This document shows, in pieces, positions 16,903-25,766 of a stretch of 64,000 nt of DNA (position 1 is the first letter of the stretch; every line of letters starts with the position of its first letter). The notes under the pieces were generated by a model that was not told where the DNA came from, did not search any database, and saw only the letters and a list, made by a program, of their open reading frames with translations. The stretch lies in contig PBYI01000056.1 in assembly GCA_002729525.1 (NCBI GenBank), positions 88,250-152,249 of the forward strand, given 5' to 3'. A program made the translations under genes and the position numbers. Origin of the DNA: Nocardioides sp. (GTDB lineage: Bacteria; Actinomycetota; Actinomycetes; Propionibacteriales; Nocardioidaceae).

Positions 16903-18285
16903 TCACGGAGTGGTCTTGACCCCCTTGCGGATGGCGAGCTTGGCGACGGCCAGGTCGACGATGGCGGCGTCGCCGCCGAGGAGGGTGAGGCGGAGCCCGA
17001 CGACCTCGAGGCCCTGGCGCAGCTGCCGCTCGACGCCGGTCTCGATCTTCACCAGGCCGGGGATCTCATACGTCTCGCCGGCCTCGACGTCGTAGCTCTG
17101 CCCGTCGATGGTGAGCCCGACGACCTTGGTGCCGACGCTGTCGGAGGTGACGCGGCGGGCGCCGCTCTTCTCACTTCGCACGTTGGCCACCGCGCGGACG
17201 AGGTCGACCTCGATGCGCCCGTCGAGCAGGGACACCTTGGCGGCCTTGGCGCGCTCGAAGCCCTCGGCGTACGCGACCCGGTTGTCGCCCATCTGACTCG
17301 TCGCGACGGCGCGGACGCCGCCCAGGTCGCGCAGGTCGGCACGCGCGACGTCGCTGCTCATCGTCTTGCCGCGGGTGCCCTGGCAGGGCATCTTCGACAG
17401 CTGGGTACGTCCGACCTGCACGTTGTCGGCGAGCGCCTGGGCCCGCGCACCGGTCGAGTAGCCGCGGAACACGCCGGACTTCACGCCGCCGGTGACCCGG
17501 GCGAGCGACTGGGCGAGGACGGCGTGGGTCTCGGTCGGGTAGACGGTGACATCGAGCGCCGAGGCTGCCGCGCGGGCGGTGCCGCTGCCGGCCTTCTCGA
17601 CGGTCTTGCCGAGGGAGATCTTGACCAGGCCCGGGATCTCGAGGTCGCGGTTGGGCGACGGGATGTCCAGCTCGCTCACCTGCCCGCCGTTGCGGACGAG
17701 GATCTTGGCGATGCTGGTGCTCGTCTCGGTGCGGTAGCGCGACCCGTCCCAGTAGGCGTGCGCCATCGAGGTCAGGCCGTGGATCTCCAGCCGGTCGAAG
17801 AGCACGAGCTTGGCGATCTCGTGAGTCGACCAGCTCGAGACGCGCTGGCCGACCGCCTCGGTCCAGACGTTGGTCTCGACGCCGTACAGGTCGCCGAGAC
17901 CCGGGACGGCGGTGTCGGCCTCGTAGTTGCGCTTGGCCTTCCCGGCGACCGTCGTGCAGCCGATGCTCTCGAGGGCTGTGCGGTCCGAGGCGGCGGGGAC
18001 CATCGATCCGACGACGCGGCTGCCGTAGCCGGCGGTCTGCAGGGCGAACCGGGTCTTCACGCGCTTGAGCGTGCCGGCGCGGGCCACCGAGGTGGCGGGT
18101 GCCGCGGCCGTGGCCGCCGCGGCGGTCGTGGTGCTCGGCGGTGCGGCGGACGCCGTGGGCGGACCGGCGGCGGTGCCGGTGACGAGGGCGCCGGCCGCGA
18201 GGGTGCCGGTGAGAGCGAGTGCGAGGCGGTGGGTGCGACGGGGGTGGGGACGGGGGTGGAGACGGGGGTGGAGGGAGGCGGACAT
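16903..18285 (-). CDS. Secreted protein, choice-of-anchor-P-like
   Basis: 460 residues with a long basic N region (His/Arg/Pro-rich) and a clear Sec signal peptide ending about 'ASA' near residue 48. The mature part is predicted all-beta with two related halves: each has a phrase of the kind 'EIPGLVKI' (near residues 240 and 430), suggesting a duplicated beta domain, as in 'choice-of-anchor P' proteins. AGGAG precedes ATG 18285. The frame remains open upstream to 18915 but enters the divergent regulator gene. Likely a surface or extracellular structural protein; no catalytic motif seen. Confidence 0.75.
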   Translation of the reverse strand: MSASLHPRLHPRPHPRRTHRLALALTGTLAAGALVTGTAAGPPTASAAPPSTTTAAAATAAAPATSVARAGTLKRVKTRFALQTAGYGSRVVGSMVPAASDRTALESIGCTTVAGKAKRNYEADTAVPGLGDLYGVETNVWTEAVGQRVSSWSTHEIAKLVLFDRLEIHGLTSMAHAYWDGSRYRTETSTSIAKILVRNGGQVSELDIPSPNRDLEIPGLVKISLGKTVEKAGSGTARAAASALDVTVYPTETHAVLAQSLARVTGGVKSGVFRGYSTGARAQALADNVQVGRTQLSKMPCQGTRGKTMSSDVARADLRDLGGVRAVATSQMGDNRVAYAEGFERAKAAKVSLLDGRIEVDLVRAVANVRSEKSGARRVTSDSVGTKVVGLTIDGQSYDVEAGETYEIPGLVKIETGVERQLRQGLEVVGLRLTLLGGDAAIVDLAVAKLAIRKGVKTTP

Positions 18286-18430
18286 GCGTGCTCCTGTGGG
18301 GGAGGAGCGAGCGCGCCGCAGGGCGTGCCCGAGGTTGCCGTACGGCGATCTCGCGGTGTGGGGGGGACGACCACGGTCCCCCTCCCCGGACCGGGGCACC
18401 AGGCCGGTCCAGACCGGACTGATTGACACG

Positions 18431-18474
18431 GCAGATGCGGCATCGTTGTCGCTATTCACCCGCAGGTGCGGCAT
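18431..18474. promoter_or_regulatory. Direct repeats upstream of the molybdate regulator
   Basis: GCAGATGCGGCAT (18431-18443) and GCAGGTGCGGCAT (18462-18474) match at 12 of 13 positions and are 31 bp apart, three helical turns. The second copy ends nine bases before the GTG start. A tandem operator for the HTH-TOBE protein is the simplest reading. Confidence 0.45.
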
Positions 18475-18483
18475 GATGCGAGC

Positions 18484-18879
18484 GTGACGACGTACCGACT
18501 TGCGGAGGCTGCCGACGTGCTCGGCGTCTCCGATGACACGATCCGCCGCTGGGTTGACGCCGGACGCCTGCCCGCGCGCACCCTCGACGGGAGGTCCGTC
18601 GTCGACGGCGCCGACCTCGCCGAGCTCGCCCGCACCAACGCCGGCGAGCCGGACGGCGATGGGCGTCGCCCGGTCGCCACCAGCGCCCGCAACCGGCTGC
18701 CCGGCATCGTCGTCAAGGTCACCAGCGACACCGTGATGGCGCAGGTCGACATGATCTGCGGGTCGTTCCGGATGGTGTCGCTGATGAGCCGGGAGGCCGT
18801 CGAGGACATGGGTCTCGAGCCGGGCTCGCGCGTGGTCGCCTCGGTGAAGTCGACCAACGTCGTGGTGGACGCGCCGTGA
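18484..18879 (+). CDS. HTH-TOBE molybdate-responsive regulator
   Basis: 131 residues. The N-terminal excisionase/MerR-like helix-turn-helix ('YRLAEAADVLGVSDDTIRRW', residues 4-23) is joined to a C-terminal TOBE/Mop domain ('SARNRLPGIVVKV', 'VMAQVDM', 'VASVKSTNVVV') that binds molybdate. This compact ModE-like type usually controls the transporter genes that follow. GTG start; it overlaps modA by four bases (GTGA), showing an operon. Confidence 0.9.
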   Translation: MTTYRLAEAADVLGVSDDTIRRWVDAGRLPARTLDGRSVVDGADLAELARTNAGEPDGDGRRPVATSARNRLPGIVVKVTSDTVMAQVDMICGSFRMVSLMSREAVEDMGLEPGSRVVASVKSTNVVVDAP

Positions 18880-19643
18880 GGCGCTGGCGGACCGCCCTGG
18901 CGGTGGTGGGCGCAATGGTCGCGATGCCTGCCCTGGCCGGCTGCGGCTCCGGCGGCGACCCGGGCAGCGGGCAGACCCTCACCGTGCTCGCGGCCGCGTC
19001 CCTGAAGGAGACCTTCACCGAGCTGGCCGAGGAGTTCGAGGCCGCGCACCCCGGGGTCGAGGTGTCGCTGGCCTTCGACTCCTCCGCGACGCTCGCAGCC
19101 CAGGCCGTCGAGGGCGCGCCGGCCGACCTGCTCGCCACCGCCGACACCCGCACGATGGCCGACGCCGTCGACGGCGACGCACTGGCCGGGGACCCCGAGG
19201 TGTTCGCGACCAACGGCGCCACCGTCGTGGTGCCCGCCGGCAACCCGGCCGGGGTCTCCTCCTTCGCCGACCTCGACGACGACGCGGTGACCTACGTCGT
19301 CTGCGTCGAGGACGCCCCCTGCGGAGCCGTCGCCCGCACCCTGCTCGACGGCGCCGGCATCACCCACGACCCGGCCAGTCTCGAGGTCGACGTGAAGGCG
19401 GTGCTCGCCAAGGTCGTCGCCGACGAGGCTGACGCCGGGATCGTCTACGTCACCGACGCGACCGCGGCCGGCGACGCGGTGGAGCAGGTGACGATCCCCG
19501 GTGCTGACGCCGAACCGCTGGAGTACCCGATTGGCGTGCTCGAGCAGGCCGAGCAGCCCGAGCTCGCGCAGGAGTTCCTCGACCTCGTGCTCGGCCAGGA
19601 CGGGCAGGCGGTGCTCGGCGACGCCGGGTTCGGCTCGCCGTGA
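18876..19643 (+). CDS. modA: Molybdate ABC transporter substrate-binding lipoprotein
   Basis: 255 residues. Lipoprotein signal with lipobox 'LAGC' near residue 22, so it is anchored outside the membrane and hands molybdate to ModB. 'LTVLAAASLKETFTEL' and 'FDSSATLAAQ' are the oxyanion-binding regions of the ModA family; 'GIVYVTDA' is the usual C-terminal lobe marker. GTG start overlapping the regulator by four bases; its TGA overlaps modB in the same way. Confidence 0.95.
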   Translation: MRRWRTALAVVGAMVAMPALAGCGSGGDPGSGQTLTVLAAASLKETFTELAEEFEAAHPGVEVSLAFDSSATLAAQAVEGAPADLLATADTRTMADAVDGDALAGDPEVFATNGATVVVPAGNPAGVSSFADLDDDAVTYVVCVEDAPCGAVARTLLDGAGITHDPASLEVDVKAVLAKVVADEADAGIVYVTDATAAGDAVEQVTIPGADAEPLEYPIGVLEQAEQPELAQEFLDLVLGQDGQAVLGDAGFGSP

Positions 19644-20449
19644 CCGCCCGTACGACGTCCGCGGGGCTCGGCCGCCCGCCGCTGCTGCTGGTCGTGCCGG
19701 GCGTGCTCGCCGGGCTGTTCCTCGTGGTCCCGCTCGTCGCGCTGGTCGTCGACACGCCCTGGGGCGACCTCGGCCGGCTGCTCGGGTCCGAGCAGGTGCG
19801 CGAGGCGCTGTGGCTGAGCGGGACCACCTCGCTGGCCACCGTGGCGGTCTGCGTCGTGCTCGGCACGCCCCTGGCGTGGCTCCTGGCGCGCGTCGACTTC
19901 CCCGGGCGCACGCTGGTGCGGGCCCTGGTCGTCGTGCCGCTGGTGCTGCCGCCGGTCGTCGCCGGCGTCGCACTGGTGTCCGCGCTGGGTCGGCGGACGC
20001 TGCTCGGCGGGCTGGTCGCGGACCTCACCGGGCGGCCGCTGCCGTACACGACGGCGGCGGTCGTGGTGGCGCACGCGTTCGTCGCGCTGCCGTTCTTCGT
20101 GCTCGCGGTCGAGGGCGCGCTCCGCGCGGCCGGCGACGGGTACGACGAGGTCGCGGCGTCGCTCGGCGCCGGACGCTGGACGACCTTCCGCCGCGTCACG
20201 CTGCCGCTGGCGCTTCCCGGCGTGCTGGCCGGGTGCGTGCTGGCGTGGGCCCGGTCGCTGGGGGAGTTCGGCGCGACGATCACCTTCGCCGGCAACTACC
20301 CGGGCACGACCCAGACCATGCCGTCGCTGGTCTACTCCGAGCTCCAGGGCGACGTCGAGGTCGCGGAGACGCTGAGCCTGGTGCTGCTCGTGGTGTCGGT
20401 GGCGACGCTGGCGCTGCTGCGCGAGCGGTGGCTGCGGGTGGGCGCGTGA
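19640..20449 (+). CDS. modB: Molybdate ABC transporter permease
   Basis: 269 residues with six predicted membrane helices. The EAA-type loop that docks on the ATPase reads 'EVAASLGAGRWTTFRRVTLPLALPG' region near 170-195 (in short pieces: EVAASLGAG, TLPLALPG), and 'GEFGATITFAGN' near 211 is characteristic of ModB. GTG start overlapping modA by four bases and ending in a four-base overlap with modC. Confidence 0.95.
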   Translation: MTARTTSAGLGRPPLLLVVPGVLAGLFLVVPLVALVVDTPWGDLGRLLGSEQVREALWLSGTTSLATVAVCVVLGTPLAWLLARVDFPGRTLVRALVVVPLVLPPVVAGVALVSALGRRTLLGGLVADLTGRPLPYTTAAVVVAHAFVALPFFVLAVEGALRAAGDGYDEVAASLGAGRWTTFRRVTLPLALPGVLAGCVLAWARSLGEFGATITFAGNYPGTTQTMPSLVYSELQGDVEVAETLSLVLLVVSVATLALLRERWLRVGA

Positions 20450-21474
20450 GCGGGGTCGCCGCGGGTCCGACGGGCCTGGTGCTCGACGTCGACGTCCCCG
20501 GTCGGGTCCGGGTCTCCTTCGGGGCGGCGCCCGGGGAGGTCGTCGCGGTGCTCGGCCCGAACGGCGCCGGCAAGTCGACGCTGCTCTCGTCGGTGGCCGG
20601 ACTGCTGGGCGACGTCGGTGTGGTGCGCGTGGGTGGACCGGACGGCGTGGAGGAGTGGTCCGGGCCCGGACGTCGTCCGCTGCCGGTGCGCGAGCGCCGG
20701 GTGGGCCTGGCGTTCCAGGGGCAGCGGCTCTTCCCGCACCTGTCCGCGCTCGACAACGCGGCGTTCGGGCCGCGCTCGCGGGGCGCTTCGCGCTCAGCCG
20801 CGCGAGGGGTGGCGCGGGAGTGGCTGGACCGCTTCGGCGTCGGCGACCTCGCCGGCCGACGTCCGTCGGCGCTGTCAGGCGGTCAGGCGCAGCGGGTCGC
20901 ACTCGCCCGGGCGCTCGCCAGCGACCCGGCGGTGCTGCTGCTCGACGAGCCCTTCTCGGGTCTCGACGTCGGGGTCGCCGCCGCCCTGCGCGTCGAGCTC
21001 ACCGCCCACCTGGCGGCGTACGACGGGGTCACGCTGCTGGTCACGCACGACGCGCTCGACGCCTTCGCGCTCGCCGACCGGGTGCTGGTGCTCGACGCCG
21101 GCGAGGTCGCCCAGGTCGGTACGCCGGACGAGGTCGCCGCGCGCCCGCGCACCGACCACGTGGCCCGGCTGGTCGGGCTCAACGTGCTGCGGACGGGCGA
21201 GGAGCTGCGGGCGTTCCGGCCGGTCGACGTGGTGGTGTCGTCCGCCGAGCCCGCGGGGTCGGCGCGGCTGCGCTGGCACGGGCTGGTGGAGGGCGTCACC
21301 CGGCACGGCGACGTGCTCCGGGTGCAGGTGCGCACCGACGACGGCCCGGCGATCCTGGCCGACCTCACCCCGGCCGCGGTCGCCGAGCTCGCCGTCGCCC
21401 CCGGGCGGTCGGTGTGGCTGGCGGTGAAGGCCACGGCGGTGACGTCGTACGCCGCCGGCCGCCTGCCGATGTAA
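20446..21474 (+). CDS. modC: Molybdate ABC transporter ATP-binding protein
   Basis: 342 residues. Walker A 'GPNGAGKST' near residue 38, signature 'LSGGQAQR' near 143, Walker B 'VLLLDEPF' near 163, H-loop 'LLVTHD' near 196. The C-terminal 70 residues form a Mop/TOBE domain. GTG at 20446 overlaps the modB stop; the frame is open much further upstream but that part is antisense-like noise over modB. The stop codon lies within the left arm of a long inverted repeat. Confidence 0.95.
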   Translation: MSGVAAGPTGLVLDVDVPGRVRVSFGAAPGEVVAVLGPNGAGKSTLLSSVAGLLGDVGVVRVGGPDGVEEWSGPGRRPLPVRERRVGLAFQGQRLFPHLSALDNAAFGPRSRGASRSAARGVAREWLDRFGVGDLAGRRPSALSGGQAQRVALARALASDPAVLLLDEPFSGLDVGVAAALRVELTAHLAAYDGVTLLVTHDALDAFALADRVLVLDAGEVAQVGTPDEVAARPRTDHVARLVGLNVLRTGEELRAFRPVDVVVSSAEPAGSARLRWHGLVEGVTRHGDVLRVQVRTDDGPAILADLTPAAVAELAVAPGRSVWLAVKATAVTSYAAGRLPM

Positions 21475-21540
21475 CACGTCGTCCGACCAACTACCCACAC
21501 GATCGATCAGTGCGGTAGATGCCTGGACGGCGTGTTACAT
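21469..21540. terminator. Long inverted repeat spanning the modC stop
   Basis: Arms 21469-21484 and 21525-21540 match at 15 of 16 positions (ATGTAACACG... / ...CGTGTTACAT). The left arm contains the modC TAA and the right arm ends ten bases before the next GTG. The 40-base loop holds the palindrome GATCGATC. Probably terminates the mod operon; an operator role for the next gene is possible. Confidence 0.55.
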
Positions 21541-21549
21541 GATGGGCCG

Positions 21550-22452
21550 GTGAGCGACAGCGACGCCGGGACGGGCAGCACGAGCCGGGCACTGGTGCTC
21601 GGCGGCGGGGGCATCACCGGGATCGCGTGGGAGACCGGGCTGCTGCACGGGCTGGCCGAGGCGGGCGTCGACCTGCGCGGCGCCGACCGCGTGGTCGGTA
21701 CGTCGGCCGGCTCGATCGTCGGCGCGCAGGTCACCGCCTCGCCGCTCGCGCTGGGCGAGCTCTACGAGCGGCAGCTGCTGCCGCCGGAGCGCCCGGGTGA
21801 GCCGGGCGTCGTACCGCTCGCGTCCATCGGGCTGCGGGTGACCGCGACGTTCGCGGTGTCCCTGCTGGCCGCCCGCGGGGACGTGGAGCGCTTCGGACGG
21901 CTGCTCGGTCGCCGGGCCGTCGCCGCCGCGGACGCCGGGCGCACCCCGCCGGTGCCGGAGCGGTACGCCGAGGTGCGCAAGCGCATCGAGGGCCTGGTCT
22001 GGGCTCCCGACCGCGACCTGGTCGTCACCGCCGTCGACGCCGCCACCGGCGAGCGGGTGCTGTTCGGGCCGACCGGACCGCGCCCGGAGGTGTCGCTCGA
22101 GGACGCCGTCAACGCCTCCTGCGCGGTCCCGTGTGTCTACCCGCCCATCCCGATCGGCGGTCGGGCGTACGTCGACGGCGGGGTCCGGTCGGGCACCAAC
22201 GCCGACCTGGCGGCCGGCTTCGACCGGGTCGTCGCGTTCGCACCCAGCGACCGGAGCCTCGGCCCGATGCGCAGTGCCGGCGACCTGCTGAGCGACCTCG
22301 ACGTGCCCCACCTCGTGGTCACCCCGGACGACGACGCCCGGGCCGCGATCGGTCGCAACGTGCTCGACCCGGCGGCCCGTCCGGGGTCGGCACGCGCCGG
22401 GTACGCGCAGGCCGCCCGGGTCGCCGAGCAGGTCGCCGCGGTCTGGGACTGA
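21550..22452 (+). CDS. Patatin-like phospholipase family protein
   Basis: 300 residues. Oxyanion-hole 'LGGGGITG' near residue 17, nucleophile Ser in 'VGTSAGSIVG' near 53, catalytic Asp in 'YVDGGVRSGTN' near 213: the Ser-Asp dyad of bacterial patatins, which deacylate phospholipids or other lipids. No signal peptide, so cytoplasmic or effector-like. GTG 21550 is chosen since the earlier GTG at 21532 falls in the inverted repeat; no strong Shine-Dalgarno supports either. Confidence 0.9.
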   Translation: MSDSDAGTGSTSRALVLGGGGITGIAWETGLLHGLAEAGVDLRGADRVVGTSAGSIVGAQVTASPLALGELYERQLLPPERPGEPGVVPLASIGLRVTATFAVSLLAARGDVERFGRLLGRRAVAAADAGRTPPVPERYAEVRKRIEGLVWAPDRDLVVTAVDAATGERVLFGPTGPRPEVSLEDAVNASCAVPCVYPPIPIGGRAYVDGGVRSGTNADLAAGFDRVVAFAPSDRSLGPMRSAGDLLSDLDVPHLVVTPDDDARAAIGRNVLDPAARPGSARAGYAQAARVAEQVAAVWD

Positions 22453-22539
22453 GCCCGTCACGGCGCCTCCGAGGGGCCTGACCTGCGGCGCAGCACCGTG
22501 CGCGGCGTACCACAAGATGTAGGGGTTACATCGCTGTAG

Positions 22540-22775
22540 TTCGTCCTCTATGGTGGTCGACGCAGCTGGTTCGGCGGCTCAGCCAGAGTCGTCGTCGCAA
22601 GAGGGAACCCGGTGTGACTCCGGGACTGCCCCGCAGCGGTGAGTGGGAACGACCCCCGTCTCCTGGACCGACAGGAAGCACTGGGACCGGTACGCCGGAC
22701 CTGGGAAGCGACGGGCAGTAGGACGGAGCGACACGCTCCGGCGTCCACGAGTCCGAAGACCTGCCAGTGCCCACC
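22540..22775 (+). promoter_or_regulatory. Cobalamin (B12) riboswitch upstream of nrdB
   Basis: The conserved pieces appear in order: 'GAGGGAACCCGGTGTGA' (22601-22617), 'CTGCCCCGCAGCGGT' (22626-22640), 'CTGGGAAGCGACGGGC' (22701-22716) and the B12 box 'AGTCCGAAGACCTGCC' (22750-22765). GCACTGG at 22678-22684 pairs with CCAGTGC at 22764-22770, closing the core. Cobalamin binding should switch off the ribonucleotide reductase genes downstream. Exact boundaries are approximate. Confidence 0.93.
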
Positions 22776-22897
22776 ACCCGGTGGGGTCCGCGACCGCGAG
22801 GGACGGTCCGAGGATCGAACGAGCGCGTGTCTCGGCCCCGTGTCGAAGCCCCGGTCGGCGACCTCTCCTCCTCGGATCGCAGGCGCACCGACACCGA

Positions 22898-22915
22898 GCG
22901 GGCCGCGGGGCCCGC
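22898..22915 (+). promoter_or_regulatory. Expression-platform hairpin before nrdB
   Basis: GCGGGCC-GCGG-GGCCCGC, a perfect 7-bp stem ending four bases before the Shine-Dalgarno GAAGG (22919-22923) of nrdB. It could act as a terminator or bring the ribosome site into an inhibitory fold when B12 is bound. Confidence 0.5.
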
Positions 22916-22933
22916 CGACGAAGGGCACGCCCC

Positions 22934-23932
22934 ATGATCGACACCACGGGTCTCCCGATCCGTACGGCGAAGTCGGCCTACGTCTTCGACTACCCGGTCG
23001 CCGCCGACCTGGCGAGCAAGCAGCGCAGCATCTTCTGGACCGCCGACGAGATCCCGGTCGAGAACGACAAGCAGGACGTCCTGGTCTCGATGACGCCGGC
23101 CGAGCAGGCGGCGGTGCGGACCACGCTGAAGCTGTTCACGATCTACGAGCTGCTGCTGGGCGGCGAGGTCTGGGGCGACCGGATCTTCCGCGCCTACCCG
23201 CGCCCGGAGACGCAGATGATGGCCAACGCGTTCAGCTTCGCCGAGCTCAACATGCACGCGCCGTTCTACGCCAAGCTCAACCAGGTCCTCATGGTCGACA
23301 CCGAGGAGTTCTACGACTCCTACAAGAACGACCCGGTCCTCGCCGAGCGCATCGCGTTCGTCTGGCGCGCCATCGAGGACGAGGACCTGCTGTTCGCGCT
23401 GAGCGTCTTCACGCTGATGGAGAACTGCGTCCTCTACTCCAGCTTCGCCTTCCTCAAGCACTTCCAGTCCGGCGGCAAGAACCTCGTGCAGAACGTCGTC
23501 AGCGGCATCAACTTCTCTGCCCGCGACGAGAACCTGCACGCCACCGGCGGGGCCTGGCTGTTCAACACCACCCTCGACGAGTACGCCGCGACGGTGCCGC
23601 GCGAGCGCTTCGACGCCGAGCGCGACGAGCTGTTCGACCGGGTCCGCGCCGTCGCCGCGCACGTCTACGAGCACGAGGCCCGCATCGTCGACCTGCTGTT
23701 CTCCCACGGCCCGATCCCGGGCATCGACCAGCACGACCTGCTCGCGTTCGTGCGCTCGGGGGTCGACCTGACCCTGGAGAACATGCGGATCGACCCGCTG
23801 TACGGCGTCGCGCACAACCCGGTCGCCGACTGGTTCTACGCCGGCATCAACGGCACCCAGTTTCACGACTTCTTCCAGGTGACGGGCAACGAGTACAACC
23901 GCAGCATCGGCGAGCGGGAGTTCAGCTTCTGA
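22934..23932 (+). CDS. nrdB: Class I ribonucleotide reductase beta (radical-generating) subunit
   Basis: 332 residues. Houses the dinuclear metal site and radical that starts nucleotide reduction in the alpha subunit. By spacing, likely ligands are Glu72 ('IYELLLGGE', Glu where class Ia has Asp), Glu104 and His108 ('FAELNMHAPFY'), Glu163 ('LMENC'), Glu199 and His202 ('RDENLH'); Tyr112, four after His108, is the likely radical tyrosine. The first carboxylate-His pair is E-x3-H rather than the textbook E-x2-H. The C-terminal 'REFSF' is the tail that would dock on NrdA. First gene after the B12 riboswitch; its TGA overlaps the nrdA ATG by one base. Confidence 0.93.
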   Translation: MIDTTGLPIRTAKSAYVFDYPVAADLASKQRSIFWTADEIPVENDKQDVLVSMTPAEQAAVRTTLKLFTIYELLLGGEVWGDRIFRAYPRPETQMMANAFSFAELNMHAPFYAKLNQVLMVDTEEFYDSYKNDPVLAERIAFVWRAIEDEDLLFALSVFTLMENCVLYSSFAFLKHFQSGGKNLVQNVVSGINFSARDENLHATGGAWLFNTTLDEYAATVPRERFDAERDELFDRVRAVAAHVYEHEARIVDLLFSHGPIPGIDQHDLLAFVRSGVDLTLENMRIDPLYGVAHNPVADWFYAGINGTQFHDFFQVTGNEYNRSIGEREFSF

Positions 23933-25674
23933 TGACCGCGACCAGCACGGACACCGTCCCCACCCGCACCCCCGCCCCCAGCAGCTGGGACGCCCTCACC
24001 GCCGAGCGCGTGGCGCTGCAGGAGCAGGGCCTCGTGCCGGCGTTCATGACGACCGCCGGCTACGCCATGTTCACCGCGAAGTACACCCACGGCGACCAGA
24101 CCGTGCGCGAGCGCTACGAGACGATCGCCGCGACTGCGGGCGACCTCGCCGACGAGCTCTACCCGCGCGACGACGCCACCTCGTGGACCGGCCACTTCCT
24201 CGAGGCGATCTGGTACGGCTGGCTCTCCCCGTCCACCCCGGTGCTGGCCAACCTCGGCACCGAGCGCGGCCTGCCGGTCTCCTGCGAGGGCTCGTACGTC
24301 GAGGACTCCGTCTGGGGGTTCTACGACACCCTCAAGGAGGCCGCGATTCTGTCGCAGAACGGCTTCGGCACCTCGGCGTACCTCGGCGACGTCCGGCCCC
24401 GCGGCGCCCGGTTCTCCGACAACGGCCAGGCCAACGGCGTCGTGCCGGTCTTCTGCAACTTCGTCGAGATGACCAACCAGATCAGCCAGGGCGCCACCCG
24501 GCGCGGCTCCTGGGCGGGCTACCTGCCGGTCGACCACCCGGACTTCTTCGAGCTCGCCGACCTGATCTACCGCGAGCCCGCCAACAAGAACGTCGGCTGG
24601 ATCTTCACCCAGGCCTTCATCGACCGGATGCTCGCCGGCGACGCCGACGCCCTGGAGCGCTACCAGCGGGTGCTGAGGATCCGGGTCGTCCTCGGCAAGG
24701 GCTACATCTGGAAGGTCGACACGGTCAACGCCGCGCAGACGGCGTCGTACCGGGCGCACGGGCTGGAGAACAAGGCGTCCAACCTCTGCTCGGAGATCAC
24801 CCTGTTCTCCGACGAGGAGCACTCCTACACCTGCGTGCTGTCCTCGCTGAACCTCGCGACGTACGACGCGTGGCGCGACCGCGACACGGCGTACGTCGCC
24901 ACGGTGTTCCTCGACGCGGTGGCTGAGGCGTTCCTGCGCCGGGCGCGCTCGATCCGCGGGCTGGAGCGGGCGGTGCGCTACACCGAGAAGGCGCGCAGCC
25001 TGGGCCTGGGCGTCATGGGCTACCACGACCACCTCCAGCAGCACCGGATCCCGTTCGAGTCGGAGGAGGCGGCGGTGTTCAACCGCGACGTCTTCGCCCG
25101 CATCCACGAGCGCGCGGACGCCGCGTCCCGGTGGATGGCCGAGCGGGCCGGTACGCCGGAGTGGTGCGTGGGCCGGCGCAACTCCCACCTGATGGCGGTC
25201 GCCCCGACGATGAGCACCGCGGTGATCGTGGGCGGCACCAGCCAGGGCATCGAGCCGTTCGTCGCCAACGTCTGGAACCAGACGACGTCGGCCGGGGAGA
25301 TGCCGCGCGCCAACCCCAACCTGGTGGCGCTGATGGAGGAGCGCGGGGTGCACGACCGCGCCCACCTCGACGACATCGTCGACCACGCCGGCTCGGTCGC
25401 CCACGTCGACTGGCTCGACGAGCACGAGAAGGCCGTCTTCCGCACCGGCTACGAGATCGACCAGGAGGTGCTGCTCGAGCGCGCCGCCGAGCGGCAGGAG
25501 CACATCGACCAGTCGCAGTCGCTCAACCTCTTCTTCGAGGCCGACGCGACGCCGCAGCAGATCAGCGCGGTGCACAAGAAGGCGCTGCTCGACCCGCGGA
25601 TCAAGAGCCTCTACTACCTGCGCTCGCGCGCGGGGGTGCAGGCCAGCAAGCAGCGGTCGGCGACCTCCTCCTGA
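23932..25674 (+). CDS. nrdA: Class I ribonucleotide reductase alpha subunit lacking the C-terminal Cys pair
   Basis: 580 residues, short for the family (700-850 is usual). No N-terminal ATP-cone is visible. Catalytic features are present: 'PVSCEGS' (first active-site Cys), 'SNLCSEI' (Asn, radical Cys and Glu), 'YTCVLSSLNL' (second redox Cys) and the radical-transfer 'SLYYLR' near residue 562. The chain then ends after about 15 residues ('QASKQRSATSS') with no Cys-x2-Cys tail, which normally relays electrons from thioredoxin to the active site. A separate small frame 92 bases downstream carries such a motif. Ser/Pro/Thr-rich first 20 residues are probably disordered. Confidence 0.93.
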   Translation: MTATSTDTVPTRTPAPSSWDALTAERVALQEQGLVPAFMTTAGYAMFTAKYTHGDQTVRERYETIAATAGDLADELYPRDDATSWTGHFLEAIWYGWLSPSTPVLANLGTERGLPVSCEGSYVEDSVWGFYDTLKEAAILSQNGFGTSAYLGDVRPRGARFSDNGQANGVVPVFCNFVEMTNQISQGATRRGSWAGYLPVDHPDFFELADLIYREPANKNVGWIFTQAFIDRMLAGDADALERYQRVLRIRVVLGKGYIWKVDTVNAAQTASYRAHGLENKASNLCSEITLFSDEEHSYTCVLSSLNLATYDAWRDRDTAYVATVFLDAVAEAFLRRARSIRGLERAVRYTEKARSLGLGVMGYHDHLQQHRIPFESEEAAVFNRDVFARIHERADAASRWMAERAGTPEWCVGRRNSHLMAVAPTMSTAVIVGGTSQGIEPFVANVWNQTTSAGEMPRANPNLVALMEERGVHDRAHLDDIVDHAGSVAHVDWLDEHEKAVFRTGYEIDQEVLLERAAERQEHIDQSQSLNLFFEADATPQQISAVHKKALLDPRIKSLYYLRSRAGVQASKQRSATSS

Positions 25675-25766
25675 GGCGTCCCCGCCGGCCGTCCCGCGCG
25701 CAGCTGCCGGGCCGGCCACCCAACTTCCCCACCTCACCCACCCGGCACGACACGGAAGGAACCGAG

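Noticed and set aside
25675..25766. Programmed frameshift joining nrdA to the 38-residue frame
   Set aside because: nrdA ends at a TGA and the 92-base gap, read in the peptide's frame, gives Arg/Pro-rich sequence unlike a tail; the peptide has its own ATG and Shine-Dalgarno, so separate translation is simpler.
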